A stretch of 64,000 nucleotides of DNA from NCBI GenBank assembly GCA_030652335.1, contig JAUSAW010000015.1, forward strand, positions 62,001 to 126,000, read 5' to 3'. How positions within the stretch are numbered: position 1 is the stretch's first letter; every line of letters begins with the position of its first letter. This stretch comes from Gammaproteobacteria bacterium. GTDB lineage: Bacteria; Pseudomonadota; Gammaproteobacteria; Francisellales; CACEW01. The notes under the pieces were generated by a model. That model saw only the letters and a list, made by a program, of their open reading frames with translations. It did not search any database and was not told the origin of the DNA. Shown here piece by piece: positions 26,223 to 36,066 of this stretch. A program made the position numbers and the translations under genes.

Positions 26223-27650
26223 CTATGCTTTTTTCTTTGGAGCGATGAGATCGGTAATGGTGCCTTCATACATTTCAGCGGCTAGCATAATGGTCTCAGA
26301 AAGCGTAGGATGCGGATGAATGGTTAAGCCGATATCTTCAGCATCGCAACCCATCTCGATGGCTAAGGCGACTTCTCCAATTAACTCACCAGCATTAGGA
26401 CCGACGATTCCGGCACCTAATACTCGATGGGTTTTTTCATCGAATATCAACTTAGTCATCCCTTCATCGCGACCAATGCTTAATGAGCGACCACTGGCAG
26501 CCCAAGGGAATACACCCTTACCATAAGCAATGCCTTGAGCCTGTGCTTGTGTTTCGGTTAAGCCAACCCAAGATACTTCAGGATCGGTATAGGCTACGCT
26601 TGGAATACATTTAGGATCGAAATAATGTTTCTTACCGGCGATGACTTCAGCGGCTACTTTACCTTCTGGTACGGCTTTATGCGCTAGCATAGGCTGACCA
26701 ACGATATCACCGATGGCAAATATATGCGCCACATTGGTACGCTGTTGTTTGTCTACCGCGATAAAGCCTTTTTCATCGACATTGACACCGGCTTTATCCG
26801 CGCCGATATCTTTACCGTTTGGAATACGCCCTACTGCTACTAATACTCTATCGTAACGCACAGGCTCTGCCGGTGCATTTTTACCTTCGAAGCTGACATA
26901 AATACCGTCTTTTTTAGCTTCTACTTTAACGACCTTGGTTTCCAGCATTAGGCTTTCATAGCGCTTGCTAATCCATTTTTCGTATACTTTAGCGAGGTCT
27001 TTATCGACCGTTCCCATTAACTGGGGCATAAATTCCACTACCGAAATCTGTGAACCTAATTGGGAATAAACGGTGGCCATCTCTAAACCGATAATCCCGC
27101 CACCCACTACTAACATTTTAGCTGGGACTTCTTCTAATTTTAGAGCGCCTGTGGAATCCATAATTCTAGGATCTTCAGGCATAAAGCCTAATTTAACCGG
27201 GCGTGAACCCGCTGCAATAATAGCGTTTTCAAAGTTGATAACGGTCTTTTCACCCTTATCATTGGTGACTTCGATGGCTTTATCGGAGATAAATTGGCCG
27301 TTGCCGTTAACGACGGTAACCTTGCGTTGCTTAGCTAACATGCTTAAACCGCCGGTTAATTTATTGACGATGGATTCTTTATAGCCTAGGACCTTTTTAA
27401 GATCGACTTTAGGTTTGCCAAAGCTTACGCCATGCTCTGCCATCTCGTTTGCTTCATCCATCACCTTGGCGACATGCAATAAGGCCTTGGATGGGATACA
27501 ACCGACGTTTAAGCATACGCCTCCTAATGTGGCATAGCGTTCGATTAAGACAACTTTCTTACCTAAATCGGCGGCACGAAAGGCGGCGGTATAACCACCA
27601 GGGCCACTACCTAATACTACTACTTCAGTTTGAATGCTGTTATCGCTCAT
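26223..27650 (-). CDS. lpdA: Dihydrolipoyl dehydrogenase (E3)
   Basis: This 475-residue flavoprotein reoxidises dihydrolipoyl groups of the pyruvate (and often 2-oxoglutarate) dehydrogenase complex with NAD+. The FAD site is VVLGSGPGGYTAAFRAADLG, the redox disulfide is GGVCLNVGCIPSK, the NAD site is VVGGGIIGLEMATVYSQLG, and the catalytic His-Glu pair lies in IHPHPTLSE. It is the last gene of aceE-aceF-lpdA, ten bases after aceF, and ends at a bidirectional terminator. Confidence 0.97.
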   Translation of the reverse strand: MSDNSIQTEVVVLGSGPGGYTAAFRAADLGKKVVLIERYATLGGVCLNVGCIPSKALLHVAKVMDEANEMAEHGVSFGKPKVDLKKVLGYKESIVNKLTGGLSMLAKQRKVTVVNGNGQFISDKAIEVTNDKGEKTVINFENAIIAAGSRPVKLGFMPEDPRIMDSTGALKLEEVPAKMLVVGGGIIGLEMATVYSQLGSQISVVEFMPQLMGTVDKDLAKVYEKWISKRYESLMLETKVVKVEAKKDGIYVSFEGKNAPAEPVRYDRVLVAVGRIPNGKDIGADKAGVNVDEKGFIAVDKQQRTNVAHIFAIGDIVGQPMLAHKAVPEGKVAAEVIAGKKHYFDPKCIPSVAYTDPEVSWVGLTETQAQAQGIAYGKGVFPWAASGRSLSIGRDEGMTKLIFDEKTHRVLGAGIVGPNAGELIGEVALAIEMGCDAEDIGLTIHPHPTLSETIMLAAEMYEGTITDLIAPKKKA

Positions 27651-27660
27651 GTTCCGTTCC

Positions 27661-29220
27661 TTACAATATTAAATTACGAAGATCGCTTAAGTATTTGGCG
27701 ATCGTTACTACAAATCTTGCCCCTTCTGAGCCATCTACTACTCGATGATCGACCGATAAAGATAGCGGCAACATTAGTCTTGCCATAAATTCTTTGCCAT
27801 TCCAAACAGGTTTAATAGCAGCTTTAGATACGCCTAAAATAGCCACTTCCGGCATATTGACGATAGGAGTAAAGTAAGTCGTTCCCACACCGCCTAAGCT
27901 CGTAATAGTAAAGCAACCACCCTGCATATCGGATGGCTTTAGTTTTCCATCGCGGGCTTTAATACTAAGCTCGGCTAATTCTTTGGCTAACTGATAAATA
28001 CCCTTTTGATCGACATCGCGAATAACAGGTACCATTAAGCCATTTGGGGTATCGACGGCTACGCCGATATGCACGTATTTTTTCAGGATTAAGGTTTCGC
28101 CATCAGCCCCTAATGAGGAATTGATATTAGGGAAACATTTCAGCGCCATGGCCGCCGCTTTTAATATAAAGGGCAAGGGGGTTAATTTAACGCCCATTTT
28201 TTCGGCCTGCGCTTTTTGCTCATTACGGAAGGCTTCCATATCGGTAATATCGGATTCTTCGCAAAGCGTAATATGCGGAATCTTAACCCAGTTGCGATGC
28301 AGATTGGCGCCGGAAATCTTTTTAATTCGCGATAATTTGTGCGCTTCGATCTCACCAAACTGTGAATAATCAACGGAAGGATCGGCTAATAGATTTAAGC
28401 CTGCCCCGCCGCCACCTTGACTCATGCTGGCTTTAATCGTGGAGCTTAAGTCTTCACTGGAAATTCTGCCTTTGCGTCCGCTGCCTTGAATCTTAGATAG
28501 ATCGATACCAAGCTCACGAGCCATGCGACGCACCGAGGGGCTGGCATAAGCGGTTGAATTGGAGCCCATCGCTGCCGGCATCACTTGTTGAGCTGGGGCT
28601 GCAACGGTTTCTTGTTTTGCTGGAGCCTCAGGTGCTTTGCTTAGAGGCGCGCTAACTTCGGAGCCTGCTGCCTTAACGATAGCAATAAGATCGCCCTGGG
28701 TCACTTTATCGCCTACTTTTACTTTAAGCTGTTCGATGCTACAGGCAAAAGGCGCGGGGATTTCCATGGTGGCTTTATCAGTTTCGATGACGATTAGGCT
28801 TTGCTCAGGTTTAACGGAGTCACCAGCTTTTACCGATAATTCGATAATAGGCACATTTTTATAATTACCGATATCGGGCACTCGAATTTCTTGGGTGCTT
28901 GAACTTGCGGGTTTAGCGGCTGGCGCCGTGCTAGCTGGAGCGTCTTTGACAGCGGGCGCTTCTGGTGCTTTAGTGGCCTCGGCTGAGGTTTCCATTTTGA
29001 TAATTAAGGTCCCCTGTGAGACTTTGCCGCCTACTTTTACCATAATCTCTTTTACGGTTCCGGCAAAGGGCGCCGGTATTTCCATAGTGGCTTTATCCGT
29101 CTCTATGGTAATTAAGCTTTGCTCTTCTTTAACGCTATCGCCAGGCTTTACGTTGATCTCGATGACATCGACATCTTTATAATTACCAATATCTGGGACG
29201 GCTATTTCTTTTATCGCCAT
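27661..29220 (-). CDS. aceF: Pyruvate dehydrogenase E2, dihydrolipoamide acetyltransferase
   Basis: ATG 29220 follows GGAGAG and gives 519 residues; the longer frame to 29289 runs through an intergenic repeat. Two lipoyl domains (about 2-75 and 110-185) each carry the ETDKATMEIP lipoylation site. A peripheral-subunit-binding domain (ASPSVRRMARELGIDLSKI) and the catalytic acetyltransferase domain follow, with DHRVVDGSEGARF near the end. Ala/Pro-rich linkers separate the modules. It transfers the acetyl group from E1 to CoA and forms the core of the complex. Confidence 0.97.
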   Translation of the reverse strand: MAIKEIAVPDIGNYKDVDVIEINVKPGDSVKEEQSLITIETDKATMEIPAPFAGTVKEIMVKVGGKVSQGTLIIKMETSAEATKAPEAPAVKDAPASTAPAAKPASSSTQEIRVPDIGNYKNVPIIELSVKAGDSVKPEQSLIVIETDKATMEIPAPFACSIEQLKVKVGDKVTQGDLIAIVKAAGSEVSAPLSKAPEAPAKQETVAAPAQQVMPAAMGSNSTAYASPSVRRMARELGIDLSKIQGSGRKGRISSEDLSSTIKASMSQGGGGAGLNLLADPSVDYSQFGEIEAHKLSRIKKISGANLHRNWVKIPHITLCEESDITDMEAFRNEQKAQAEKMGVKLTPLPFILKAAAMALKCFPNINSSLGADGETLILKKYVHIGVAVDTPNGLMVPVIRDVDQKGIYQLAKELAELSIKARDGKLKPSDMQGGCFTITSLGGVGTTYFTPIVNMPEVAILGVSKAAIKPVWNGKEFMARLMLPLSLSVDHRVVDGSEGARFVVTIAKYLSDLRNLIL

Positions 29221-29252
29221 GTTACTCTCCAAAAAAATCAAACTGTGTAATA

Positions 29253-29297
29253 CCCCTCTCCCGCCAAAATTTGGCGACCTCTCCCACAAGGGGCGAG
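29253..29297. repeat. GC-rich palindromic intergenic repeat in the pdh operon
   Basis: CCCCTCTCCC is followed by the palindrome CGCCAAAATTTGGCG (29262-29276) and then CTCTCCCACAAGGGG. It sits between aceE and aceF and is related to the repeats at 57683-57705 and 59114-59212, which share the CCCTCTCCC text. Confidence 0.7.
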
Positions 29298-29301
29298 GTG
29301 A

Positions 29302-32004
29302 CTATACTGTCCAGGGATCGGGCTTATCGGTCGCAATCTTATACTTTTTAAGGGCTTCTTTTACCATGCTGACCGGAACCACTCCATCATCAGCCAAGGC
29401 TTTTAATGCCGCTACTGCTACGTAATAACGATTTACTTCAAAGAAATCGCGTAACTTCTCACGGCTATCGCTGCGGCCAAAGCCATCGGTACCTAGAGTG
29501 ACATAGGTACGTGGCATAAACTCGCGCAATTGTTCATTATAAAGTTTAACGTAATCGCTCGAGACGATAATAGGCCCTACTTTATCCCCTAAACACTGTT
29601 CGATATAGGTCTTAGGCACGGGTTTATCGGGGTGTAGCAAGGCAAAACGCTTAGCGCTCATCCCGTCCCGATACAGATTATTGCTGCTGGTCATGCTCCA
29701 TACATCGGAAGTAATACCAAAATCTTTTTCTAATAATTCAGCCGCCGCTTCTACTTCGCGTAAAATGGCGCCTGAACCCATTAGCTGAACGTGTAGCTTT
29801 TGTTTGGTTTTATCTTTGGATTTAGTATTAGGCTTCGCCGATGATTTTAAACAATATAGCCCTTTAATAATCCCAGCCTCACAACCTTCTGGCATAGCAG
29901 GATGGTTATAGTTTTCATTCATCATGGTGATGTAATAGAACTCGTCATGATGTTCGACATACATACGATTTAAACCATGCCAAATAATTACGGCCATTTC
30001 GTAAGAGTACGTTGGATCATAGGATACGCAATTGGGAATAAGCCCTGCCATCACATGGCTATGGCCATCTTCGTGTTGTAGGCCTTCACCATTAATGGTG
30101 GTACGCCCGGCAATCGCGGCCATTAAGAATCCACGAGCGCGCATATCAGCTGCCAACCAAATAAGGTCCATAATTCGTTGGAAACCAAACATCGCGTAGT
30201 ACGCATAGAACGGAACCATCTGCAAGTTATGCACACTATAAGAGGTCGCACCAGCCAACCAGGAGCTAAATGCCCCTGCTTCGTTAAGACCTTCTTGCAT
30301 AAACTGGCCATCGGCGCTTTCTTTGTAATACATGACCTGAGCGCGATCTTCTGGCTCATATTTTTGGCCTTCGGAATTATAAATACCAATTTGACGGAAT
30401 AAGCCTTCCATACCCAAGGTCCTGGATTCATCTGGACAGATTGGGACAACTTTTTTACCGATATTGGCATCTTTACAGAGCGCCGTTAATATTTGTACAT
30501 AAGCGGTCGTAGTCGACATCGTTCTATCGGGACCGGTGCCTTCTAATAAGCGGTGAGCAAACTCTTTATAATGCGGGATGGCTAAGGCAATTTTTGGATC
30601 AAACCTGGCTGGGATGGGTCCACCTAACGCCTTACGGTGTTCCATTAAGTATTTCATTTCAGGGCTATTGCTGGCCGGCTTATACAATTTATAATGTTCT
30701 ATATCGCTATCGGACTCCGGTAGATTGAAGCGATTGCGATAGGCTTTTAATTCATCGGCCGTCATTTTCTTTTGGTTATGGGCAATATTCATCGCCTCAC
30801 CGGCTTTACCCATACCATACCCTTTTACGGTTTTAGCTAAAATAACGGTAGGTTGACCCTGATGATTAATCGCGGCTTGATAAGCGGCATAGACTTTCTT
30901 AGGATCGTGGCCTCCGCGCATTAAGCCATGAATCTCGTCATCAGACATATCAGCAACCATGGCTTGTAATTCTGGCGAGCGTCCAAAGAGATGCTCGCGC
31001 ATATACGCGCCGCCTCTGGCATGAATGGTTTGAAATTCGCCATCACATAATTCGGAAACCGCTTTTAATAAGGCACCAGTAGTATCTTTAGCGAATAAGG
31101 GGTCCCAATTGGAGCCGAATATAACTTTTATTACGTTCCAGCCATTGCCCTTAAAGGCCGATTCAAATTCTTGAATTAGCTTGCCGTTACCATGTACCGG
31201 GCCATCTAGGCGCTGTAAATTACAGTTCACTACAAAAATTAAATTATCGAGCTTTTCACGGCCAGCTCGCAGCAATCCACCCATTGACTCGGGTTCATCC
31301 ATCTCACCGTCACCACAAAATACCCATACTTTACGATTTGCGGTATCAGCCAAGTCTCGGTTATGCAAATATTTCATAAAACGGGCTTGGTAGATACCCA
31401 TTAAAGGCGCCAAGCCCATCGAAACGGTTGGGAATTGCCAAAAATCAGGCATTAGCCAAGGATGCGGGTAGGAAGATAAGCCCTTACCATCGACTTCGCG
31501 ACGGTAGTAACTCATTTGTTCCTCTGTCAAACGTCCTTCCAAATAAGCCCTGGCATAAATACCGGGTGAAGAATGGCCCTGGCTCATAATAACGTCGCCT
31601 GGAGTCTCTTTGCTATAAGCGTGCCAGAAATGGTTAAAACCCACTTCATAGAGTGAACAGCTGGATGCATAAGAGCTAATATGTCCACCCAAGCTTGAAT
31701 CTTTGCTATTGGCGCCAGCCACGGTAATGGCGGCATTCCAGCGCATTAAGGCTTCGAGTTTACGTTCGATTTCGATATCGCCTGGATAATCAGGTTGGGC
31801 GGAAACGGGAATCGTATTGATATATGGGGCGTTAAAAGACTGCGCATAACTGCTTTTAATCCCTAAGCTTCCAGCTTTTTCCTGCAATTTTTGCATAAGG
31901 TAAAGTGCGCGTTCGGCACCTTCTTCTTCAAAAACCGATTCGAGGGATTCTAACCATTCCTCGGTTTCAGTAGGATCGATATCATGAGTATTATCAATTG
32001 GCAT
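29302..32004 (-). CDS. aceE: Pyruvate dehydrogenase E1 component (homodimeric AceE type)
   Basis: This enzyme of about 900 residues decarboxylates pyruvate with thiamine diphosphate and passes the acetyl group to lipoyl-E2. The TPP-binding motif is visible as VFCGDGEMDEPES running to FVVNCNLQRLDG. ARGGAYMREHLFG, GEGLQHEDGHSH and FGRSDSREKLRDFFEV are AceE hallmarks. I prefer ATG 32004 because AAGGA lies directly against the alternative ATG at 32010 and six bases before 32004. It is the first gene of aceE-aceF-lpdA and follows dedA by about 26 bases. Confidence 0.97.
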   Translation of the reverse strand: MPIDNTHDIDPTETEEWLESLESVFEEEGAERALYLMQKLQEKAGSLGIKSSYAQSFNAPYINTIPVSAQPDYPGDIEIERKLEALMRWNAAITVAGANSKDSSLGGHISSYASSCSLYEVGFNHFWHAYSKETPGDVIMSQGHSSPGIYARAYLEGRLTEEQMSYYRREVDGKGLSSYPHPWLMPDFWQFPTVSMGLAPLMGIYQARFMKYLHNRDLADTANRKVWVFCGDGEMDEPESMGGLLRAGREKLDNLIFVVNCNLQRLDGPVHGNGKLIQEFESAFKGNGWNVIKVIFGSNWDPLFAKDTTGALLKAVSELCDGEFQTIHARGGAYMREHLFGRSPELQAMVADMSDDEIHGLMRGGHDPKKVYAAYQAAINHQGQPTVILAKTVKGYGMGKAGEAMNIAHNQKKMTADELKAYRNRFNLPESDSDIEHYKLYKPASNSPEMKYLMEHRKALGGPIPARFDPKIALAIPHYKEFAHRLLEGTGPDRTMSTTTAYVQILTALCKDANIGKKVVPICPDESRTLGMEGLFRQIGIYNSEGQKYEPEDRAQVMYYKESADGQFMQEGLNEAGAFSSWLAGATSYSVHNLQMVPFYAYYAMFGFQRIMDLIWLAADMRARGFLMAAIAGRTTINGEGLQHEDGHSHVMAGLIPNCVSYDPTYSYEMAVIIWHGLNRMYVEHHDEFYYITMMNENYNHPAMPEGCEAGIIKGLYCLKSSAKPNTKSKDKTKQKLHVQLMGSGAILREVEAAAELLEKDFGITSDVWSMTSSNNLYRDGMSAKRFALLHPDKPVPKTYIEQCLGDKVGPIIVSSDYVKLYNEQLREFMPRTYVTLGTDGFGRSDSREKLRDFFEVNRYYVAVAALKALADDGVVPVSMVKEALKKYKIATDKPDPWTV

Positions 32005-32030
32005 TGCCATTCCTTTTTAACTCGCACATT

Positions 32031-32657
32031 CTATAATTTCAAAATTTTATCAGCTAGCTTAGTCTCAGCCAAGCGCTTCTTTCTTTGACCCAGGTGCCTA
32101 AAAAGCCATAAACCTATAACTACGACTATAGTCAACACAAAACCGGTCACTATTACAATGCCGAATAGGTATTCATATTCGGAAAAATTACCCACCAAAG
32201 CCTCTAGGGTCGCACCAAATAAATATCCACCCACTATAAAGGTAACCGACCATATTACGCCGCCGATTAAATCAAAGATAAAAAACTTTTTAAAACTAAT
32301 ATGGCTGACACCTAATACGGTCGGAATAATCGTCCGTAAACCATAGGCAAATCGTAGCCCTATAATTAGCCATACCCCATATTTATCGAATAAAGCCAAT
32401 ATATTTTTGGAGCGCTCATAAAAGCTAGGTTTGCGCTTAAATAACCCCACCCCAGCATAACGACCTAGCAAAAAGAAAAAGCAATCATGAATGGTACTAC
32501 CCACGACAGCCAAGGCGATTAACCCCCCGAGGTGAAAAATACCGTGTTGAGCGGCGATACCGCCGGCAATTAAAAAAGTCTCGCCTTCGATTAAGGCCCC
32601 AAATGCCATTAACCAATAACCATATACCGATAATAAATGTTGTAAGTCTGGGCTCAT
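32031..32657 (-). CDS. DedA-family membrane protein
   Basis: This 208-residue protein has the DedA/SNARE-associated (VTT) domain: an N-terminal re-entrant region with E-x-x-x-x-x-G-G (GALIEGETFLIAGGIAA), GRYAGVGLFKRKP, and the conserved RFAYGLRTIIPTVLGVSH segment, followed by membrane helices. Members act in lipid translocation (including undecaprenyl phosphate) and membrane homeostasis. Its ATG overlaps the aroC stop as TAATG, so it is translationally coupled to aroC. Confidence 0.92.
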   Translation of the reverse strand: MSPDLQHLLSVYGYWLMAFGALIEGETFLIAGGIAAQHGIFHLGGLIALAVVGSTIHDCFFFLLGRYAGVGLFKRKPSFYERSKNILALFDKYGVWLIIGLRFAYGLRTIIPTVLGVSHISFKKFFIFDLIGGVIWSVTFIVGGYLFGATLEALVGNFSEYEYLFGIVIVTGFVLTIVVVIGLWLFRHLGQRKKRLAETKLADKILKL

Positions 32658-33721
32658 TAATCTCTTCCGTTTTGGGCACGCTGCCTTAATACATGGTCCA
32701 TCAATACTAGCGCCACCATGGCTTCTGCTATAGGTACGGCTCTTATGCCAACACAGGGATCATGTCGACCTTTGGTAATGACTTCGCAGTCTTCACCTTT
32801 CATATTAATGCTTTTAGCCGCTTGAATTATACTGGAAGTTGGCTTCAGAGCAAGGCTAACGACAATATCTTGACCCGAGGAAATACCGCCTAGCATCCCG
32901 CCAGCGTGATTGCTCAAAAATCCTGCCTGGGTTATTTCATCGCGATGCTCACTGCCACGTTGATTCACTACAGCAAAGCCATCGCCAATTTCAACGGCTT
33001 TAACCGCATTGATTCCCATTAAGGCGGAAGCTAATTCGGCATCTAATTTATCGAATACCGGCTCACCCAAACCGATAGGCACATGATCGGCAACCACGGT
33101 TACTTTGGCACCGATAGAGTCGCCTTCTTTGCGGATTTGCATAATAAAGGCTTCTAATTCCGGCACCTTATCGAGATTGGGGCTGAAAAAATCGTTTTGA
33201 CTTACGGCCTCAAAGCTTTGAAACTCAAGCTCGATTGGACCAATTTGCGAAACATAACCACGAATTTGCATGCCATAGTGTTCAAATAGGTATTTTTTAG
33301 CGATGGCTCCCGCTGCTACTCGCATCGCGGTTTCGCGAGCGGAGCTTCTGCCGCCCCCACGATAATCGCGAAAGCCATATTTATGGAAATAAGTGAAATC
33401 GGCATGGCCCGGGCGAAATTTCTCTTTAATCTCATCATAATCTTTAGATTTTTGGTCTTGGTTAATAATCAATAGACCTATGGGAGTGCCGGTGGTTTTG
33501 CCTTCAAAGACGCCGGATAAGATTTGTACCTCATCTGGCTCACGGCGCTGGGTAACGAATTTGGATTGGCCTGGCTTGCGTCGATCTAAATCGATTTGAA
33601 TATCGGCCTCACATAAGGATAGTCCTGGCGGGCAGCCATCTATAATGCAACCCAGCGCAGGCCCATGGCTTTCACCAAAACTGGTCACTACAAAATTCCT
33701 ACCGAAACTATTGCCTGACAT
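32657..33721 (-). CDS. aroC: Chorismate synthase
   Basis: This 354-residue enzyme converts EPSP to chorismate with reduced FMN, the last shikimate step. Signatures include [20 protein letters not shown] at the start, the [29 protein letters not shown] block, and the C-terminal [17 protein letters not shown]. The full family length is present. aroA is about 4 kb upstream on the same strand. Confidence 0.97.
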   Translation of the reverse strand: MSGNSFGRNFVVTSFGESHGPALGCIIDGCPPGLSLCEADIQIDLDRRKPGQSKFVTQRREPDEVQILSGVFEGKTTGTPIGLLIINQDQKSKDYDEIKEKFRPGHADFTYFHKYGFRDYRGGGRSSARETAMRVAAGAIAKKYLFEHYGMQIRGYVSQIGPIELEFQSFEAVSQNDFFSPNLDKVPELEAFIMQIRKEGDSIGAKVTVVADHVPIGLGEPVFDKLDAELASALMGINAVKAVEIGDGFAVVNQRGSEHRDEITQAGFLSNHAGGMLGGISSGQDIVVSLALKPTSSIIQAAKSINMKGEDCEVITKGRHDPCVGIRAVPIAEAMVALVLMDHVLRQRAQNGRD

Positions 33722-33790
33722 ATGCTGCGCTCACCTTATCTTTAAGCATACAGTATAGGGTTTTTCTATGCATTCAGCACTAATTTTTGC

Positions 33791-34396
33791 CTAAAAATCA
33801 AAACTTTCTCCTTCCCAGACACACTTATACTGAAGGTCATTTTTTAAGGCCTCATCGCAAGGTAAACTGCTAATAAACCGTTCTTTTTCATGATCTGTTT
33901 TATAGGAATTTACAAAAGCCTTTATAGCGTCTTTTCTCCCTAAATGTAACGCCAGTAACACTATGGCAGAAGGTTTTATTTCCACTAAATCCAGCTCCTT
34001 GCTACTATCACTCGTGGCTTCAAATACCTCCGGGCCTGTAATAGCTAATAGGTAAGAAAGGGTATCTATACTGCCACGATCGAATACATAGCCAAAGCAG
34101 GATACCTGCCAATTATCCTTATATAAGATAGCCTCGCGACGTTTAGCAGGCTCGATAGTGCTTAGAATAAACCGAAGAGTATCATTATACCCAGCCGCGG
34201 CGGCATGCAGGATTAAAGTGCGATTATAGCCATCGGGTGCGAGAATAATCTCTTCTAATTCTTCAGGGCTAACCCCTTCTGACAGCAACGTTTTAAAATA
34301 GGTATCCAGCAAGGCTGTATCCCCTGATTTGGCCGCGCTGCTTAGTGGTGTAACACCTGTTTTATCTGATGTTGTTAATACATGTTCGATAGGCAT
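33791..34396 (-). CDS. Ankyrin-like repeat protein
   Basis: ATG 34396 (MPIEHVL) has AAGGA six bases upstream and is preferred to 34411; it gives 201 residues. The pattern GVTPLSSAAKSGDTALLDTYF, then RTLILHAAAAGYNDTLRFIL, then a degenerate unit (GSIDTLSYLL) and LLALHLGRKDAIKAFV fits four diverged ankyrin-type helix pairs. There is no signal peptide. It lies between prmB and aroC, which are neighbours in many proteobacteria, so it looks like a lineage-specific insertion. A host-directed role is inference. Confidence 0.65.
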   Translation of the reverse strand: MPIEHVLTTSDKTGVTPLSSAAKSGDTALLDTYFKTLLSEGVSPEELEEIILAPDGYNRTLILHAAAAGYNDTLRFILSTIEPAKRREAILYKDNWQVSCFGYVFDRGSIDTLSYLLAITGPEVFEATSDSSKELDLVEIKPSAIVLLALHLGRKDAIKAFVNSYKTDHEKERFISSLPCDEALKNDLQYKCVWEGESFDF

Positions 34397-34435
34397 TTCG
34401 CATCCTTGCATGGCCGTTCTCGTTTTGTTAAGGCC

Positions 34436-35335
34436 TTATGAGCCCACAGAATCCAGCATCTCTTTAGTCAATAAAAACACCCCCTGCCCGCCCTTTTCAA
34501 AATCGAGCCAGGTAAATGGAAGCTCGGGGAACTGTTGGATCAATGCCGCCTGACTTACTCCCACTTCGACTATTAAAACTCCGCCTGGGTGTAAATGCTC
34601 GGCAGCAGTTTTTAATATTAACTTGGTGGCATCCAGGCCATCTTTACCCGAGGCTAAACCTAACAGTGGTTCAGATTTAAATTCGGCTGGCATCGCTTTG
34701 ATTTCGGCCTCATCAACATAAGGTGGGTTACTGACGATAATATCGTACTTCTTACCGGTGAGGTTCTTGAGCAGATCGGACTGGATAAGCGTGACTCTAT
34801 CTTGTAGCTCATAAGTGTTCACATTGCGAGCAGCGACTTCTAGCGCTTCTGTTGAAATATCCACTGCATCGACATGCGCGTTTAAAAAGGCATAGGCACA
34901 GGCAATAGCAATACAGCCGCTGCCGGTACATAAATCTAAAATAGTATGAACTTTTTCGGGATCTACCCAGGGAGAAAACTGTTCTTGAATAAGTTCGGCG
35001 ATCGGTGACCGTGGCACTAGCACTCGCTCATCGACATACATTTTAAGCCCTGCAAACCAGACTTCATGCGTTAAATAGGGCAGGGGTAAACGCTTCTCGA
35101 CCCTTAGCTTAATCATATTCAGTATATTTTGTCGCTCGGTCAAAGTTAATCTTGCATCTGCAACTAACGCCACCTGAGTATCAACCGGTAAATGTAAGCA
35201 ATATAGCAGTAAAAACCATGCCTCATCCCAGGCATTATCGGTGCCATGACCATAAAATAATTCGGCGCGCTCAAACTGAGTTACGGCATAACGCCAATAA
35301 TCGCGGACTGTTTTTAAGTCTTGAAATTCACTCAT
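34436..35335 (-). CDS. prmB: Ribosomal protein L3 N5-glutamine methyltransferase
   Basis: This 299-residue SAM-dependent methyltransferase is of the HemK/PrmB group. The SAM site is ILDLCTGSGCIAIACAYAF and the catalytic NPPY motif is in IIVSNPPYVDEAE. The N-terminal helical substrate-recognition region (about 1-110) fits PrmB, and proximity to aroC is typical. It methylates a glutamine of L3, helping ribosome assembly. PrmC is the alternative but its N-terminus differs. Confidence 0.92.
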   Translation of the reverse strand: MSEFQDLKTVRDYWRYAVTQFERAELFYGHGTDNAWDEAWFLLLYCLHLPVDTQVALVADARLTLTERQNILNMIKLRVEKRLPLPYLTHEVWFAGLKMYVDERVLVPRSPIAELIQEQFSPWVDPEKVHTILDLCTGSGCIAIACAYAFLNAHVDAVDISTEALEVAARNVNTYELQDRVTLIQSDLLKNLTGKKYDIIVSNPPYVDEAEIKAMPAEFKSEPLLGLASGKDGLDATKLILKTAAEHLHPGGVLIVEVGVSQAALIQQFPELPFTWLDFEKGGQGVFLLTKEMLDSVGS

Positions 35336-35385
35336 GGCTGCATTTATCCTTTCTATATTTAGTTAGGCAGTATACCTTGAATGGC

Positions 35386-35943
35386 TTAAGGTTCAATAGC
35401 GTGGCTTTGTCCCTGTCGCTTAAGCCTTTTCGTTATAAATTTGCAGACATGATAGGCGTTTTCATTTGCGGCATAATTAAAAATACTTTTTAATTTATCC
35501 CTTGCCTCTTTAATGTCTATATCACTCTCGCTAATGTCTGAGTAATAATCATAAAGACTATTAGCTAAGTGAGCGCTATCGAGCTTAATAGCCCAATTGA
35601 TCGCTATATCCTGCCAATTTGAAGCAGTATGCTGTAAATTTTTACTCGCTATTATATCGCTATAATTCACGCGAAAACTGTCTATTATATCCATTACAAA
35701 GCTCTCGCCATGCTTATCAATAGACTGAATAGCTGAAGCTAGAATATCAAGGTCTTCTTTAAAGTCTTTTATTGAGGGGATTATTTCAATCAAAACTTGC
35801 GTAGAATCTAAGCCAAAAGGTTCACTACCATAGTCGCTTACTATTGGCTGCACAGGAGTCATAGTTGCTGGCATGAAATTAGATTTCACTTTAGGTTTTG
35901 CTTTGGACATTGCTTTAACTAGATTTCTTAAAAAGTTAAACAT
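35386..35943 (-). CDS. Hypothetical protein with CTTAA-box promoter, effector candidate
   Basis: This 185-residue, soluble, mostly helical protein has a lysine-rich start (RNLVKAMSKAKPKVK). It has no signal peptide or membrane segment and belongs to no family I recognise. The C-terminus is polar (KRLKRQGQSHAIEP). GAGGTCGCG precedes the ATG. Its promoter carries a tandem CTTAA box (35989-36005) 10 bases from a TATAGT -10 element, the same layout as the ankyrin gene at 36741-37586. That resembles PmrA-controlled Dot/Icm effector genes in Legionella and Coxiella, so this is a candidate effector by inference. Confidence 0.65.
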   Translation of the reverse strand: MFNFLRNLVKAMSKAKPKVKSNFMPATMTPVQPIVSDYGSEPFGLDSTQVLIEIIPSIKDFKEDLDILASAIQSIDKHGESFVMDIIDSFRVNYSDIIASKNLQHTASNWQDIAINWAIKLDSAHLANSLYDYYSDISESDIDIKEARDKLKSIFNYAANENAYHVCKFITKRLKRQGQSHAIEP

Positions 35944-35972
35944 CGCGACCTCACTTCCTTGTGATAAGGCTT

Positions 35973-36005
35973 ACTATAGCCGAAAAGTATTAAGGAAAAC
36001 TTAAG
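35973..36005 (-). promoter_or_regulatory. Promoter with PmrA-like tandem CTTAA box
   Basis: On the minus strand CTTAAG, five bases, then CTTAAT (36005 down to 35989; 11-nt period) is followed after exactly 10 bases by TATAGT (35978-35973). The box covers the place of a -35 element, as in activator-dependent promoters. It drives 35386-35943. Confidence 0.6.
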
Positions 36006-36066
36006 AAGCTACCAGCCGTTCAAATTATCCTCTACAATACAGCCTACCATAGTATAAGGTTTATAT

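Noticed and set aside
28895-29182. Antisense frames opposite the aceF lipoyl domains and linkers
   Set aside because: They are shadows of the Ala/Pro-rich linkers of AceF and have no independent support.
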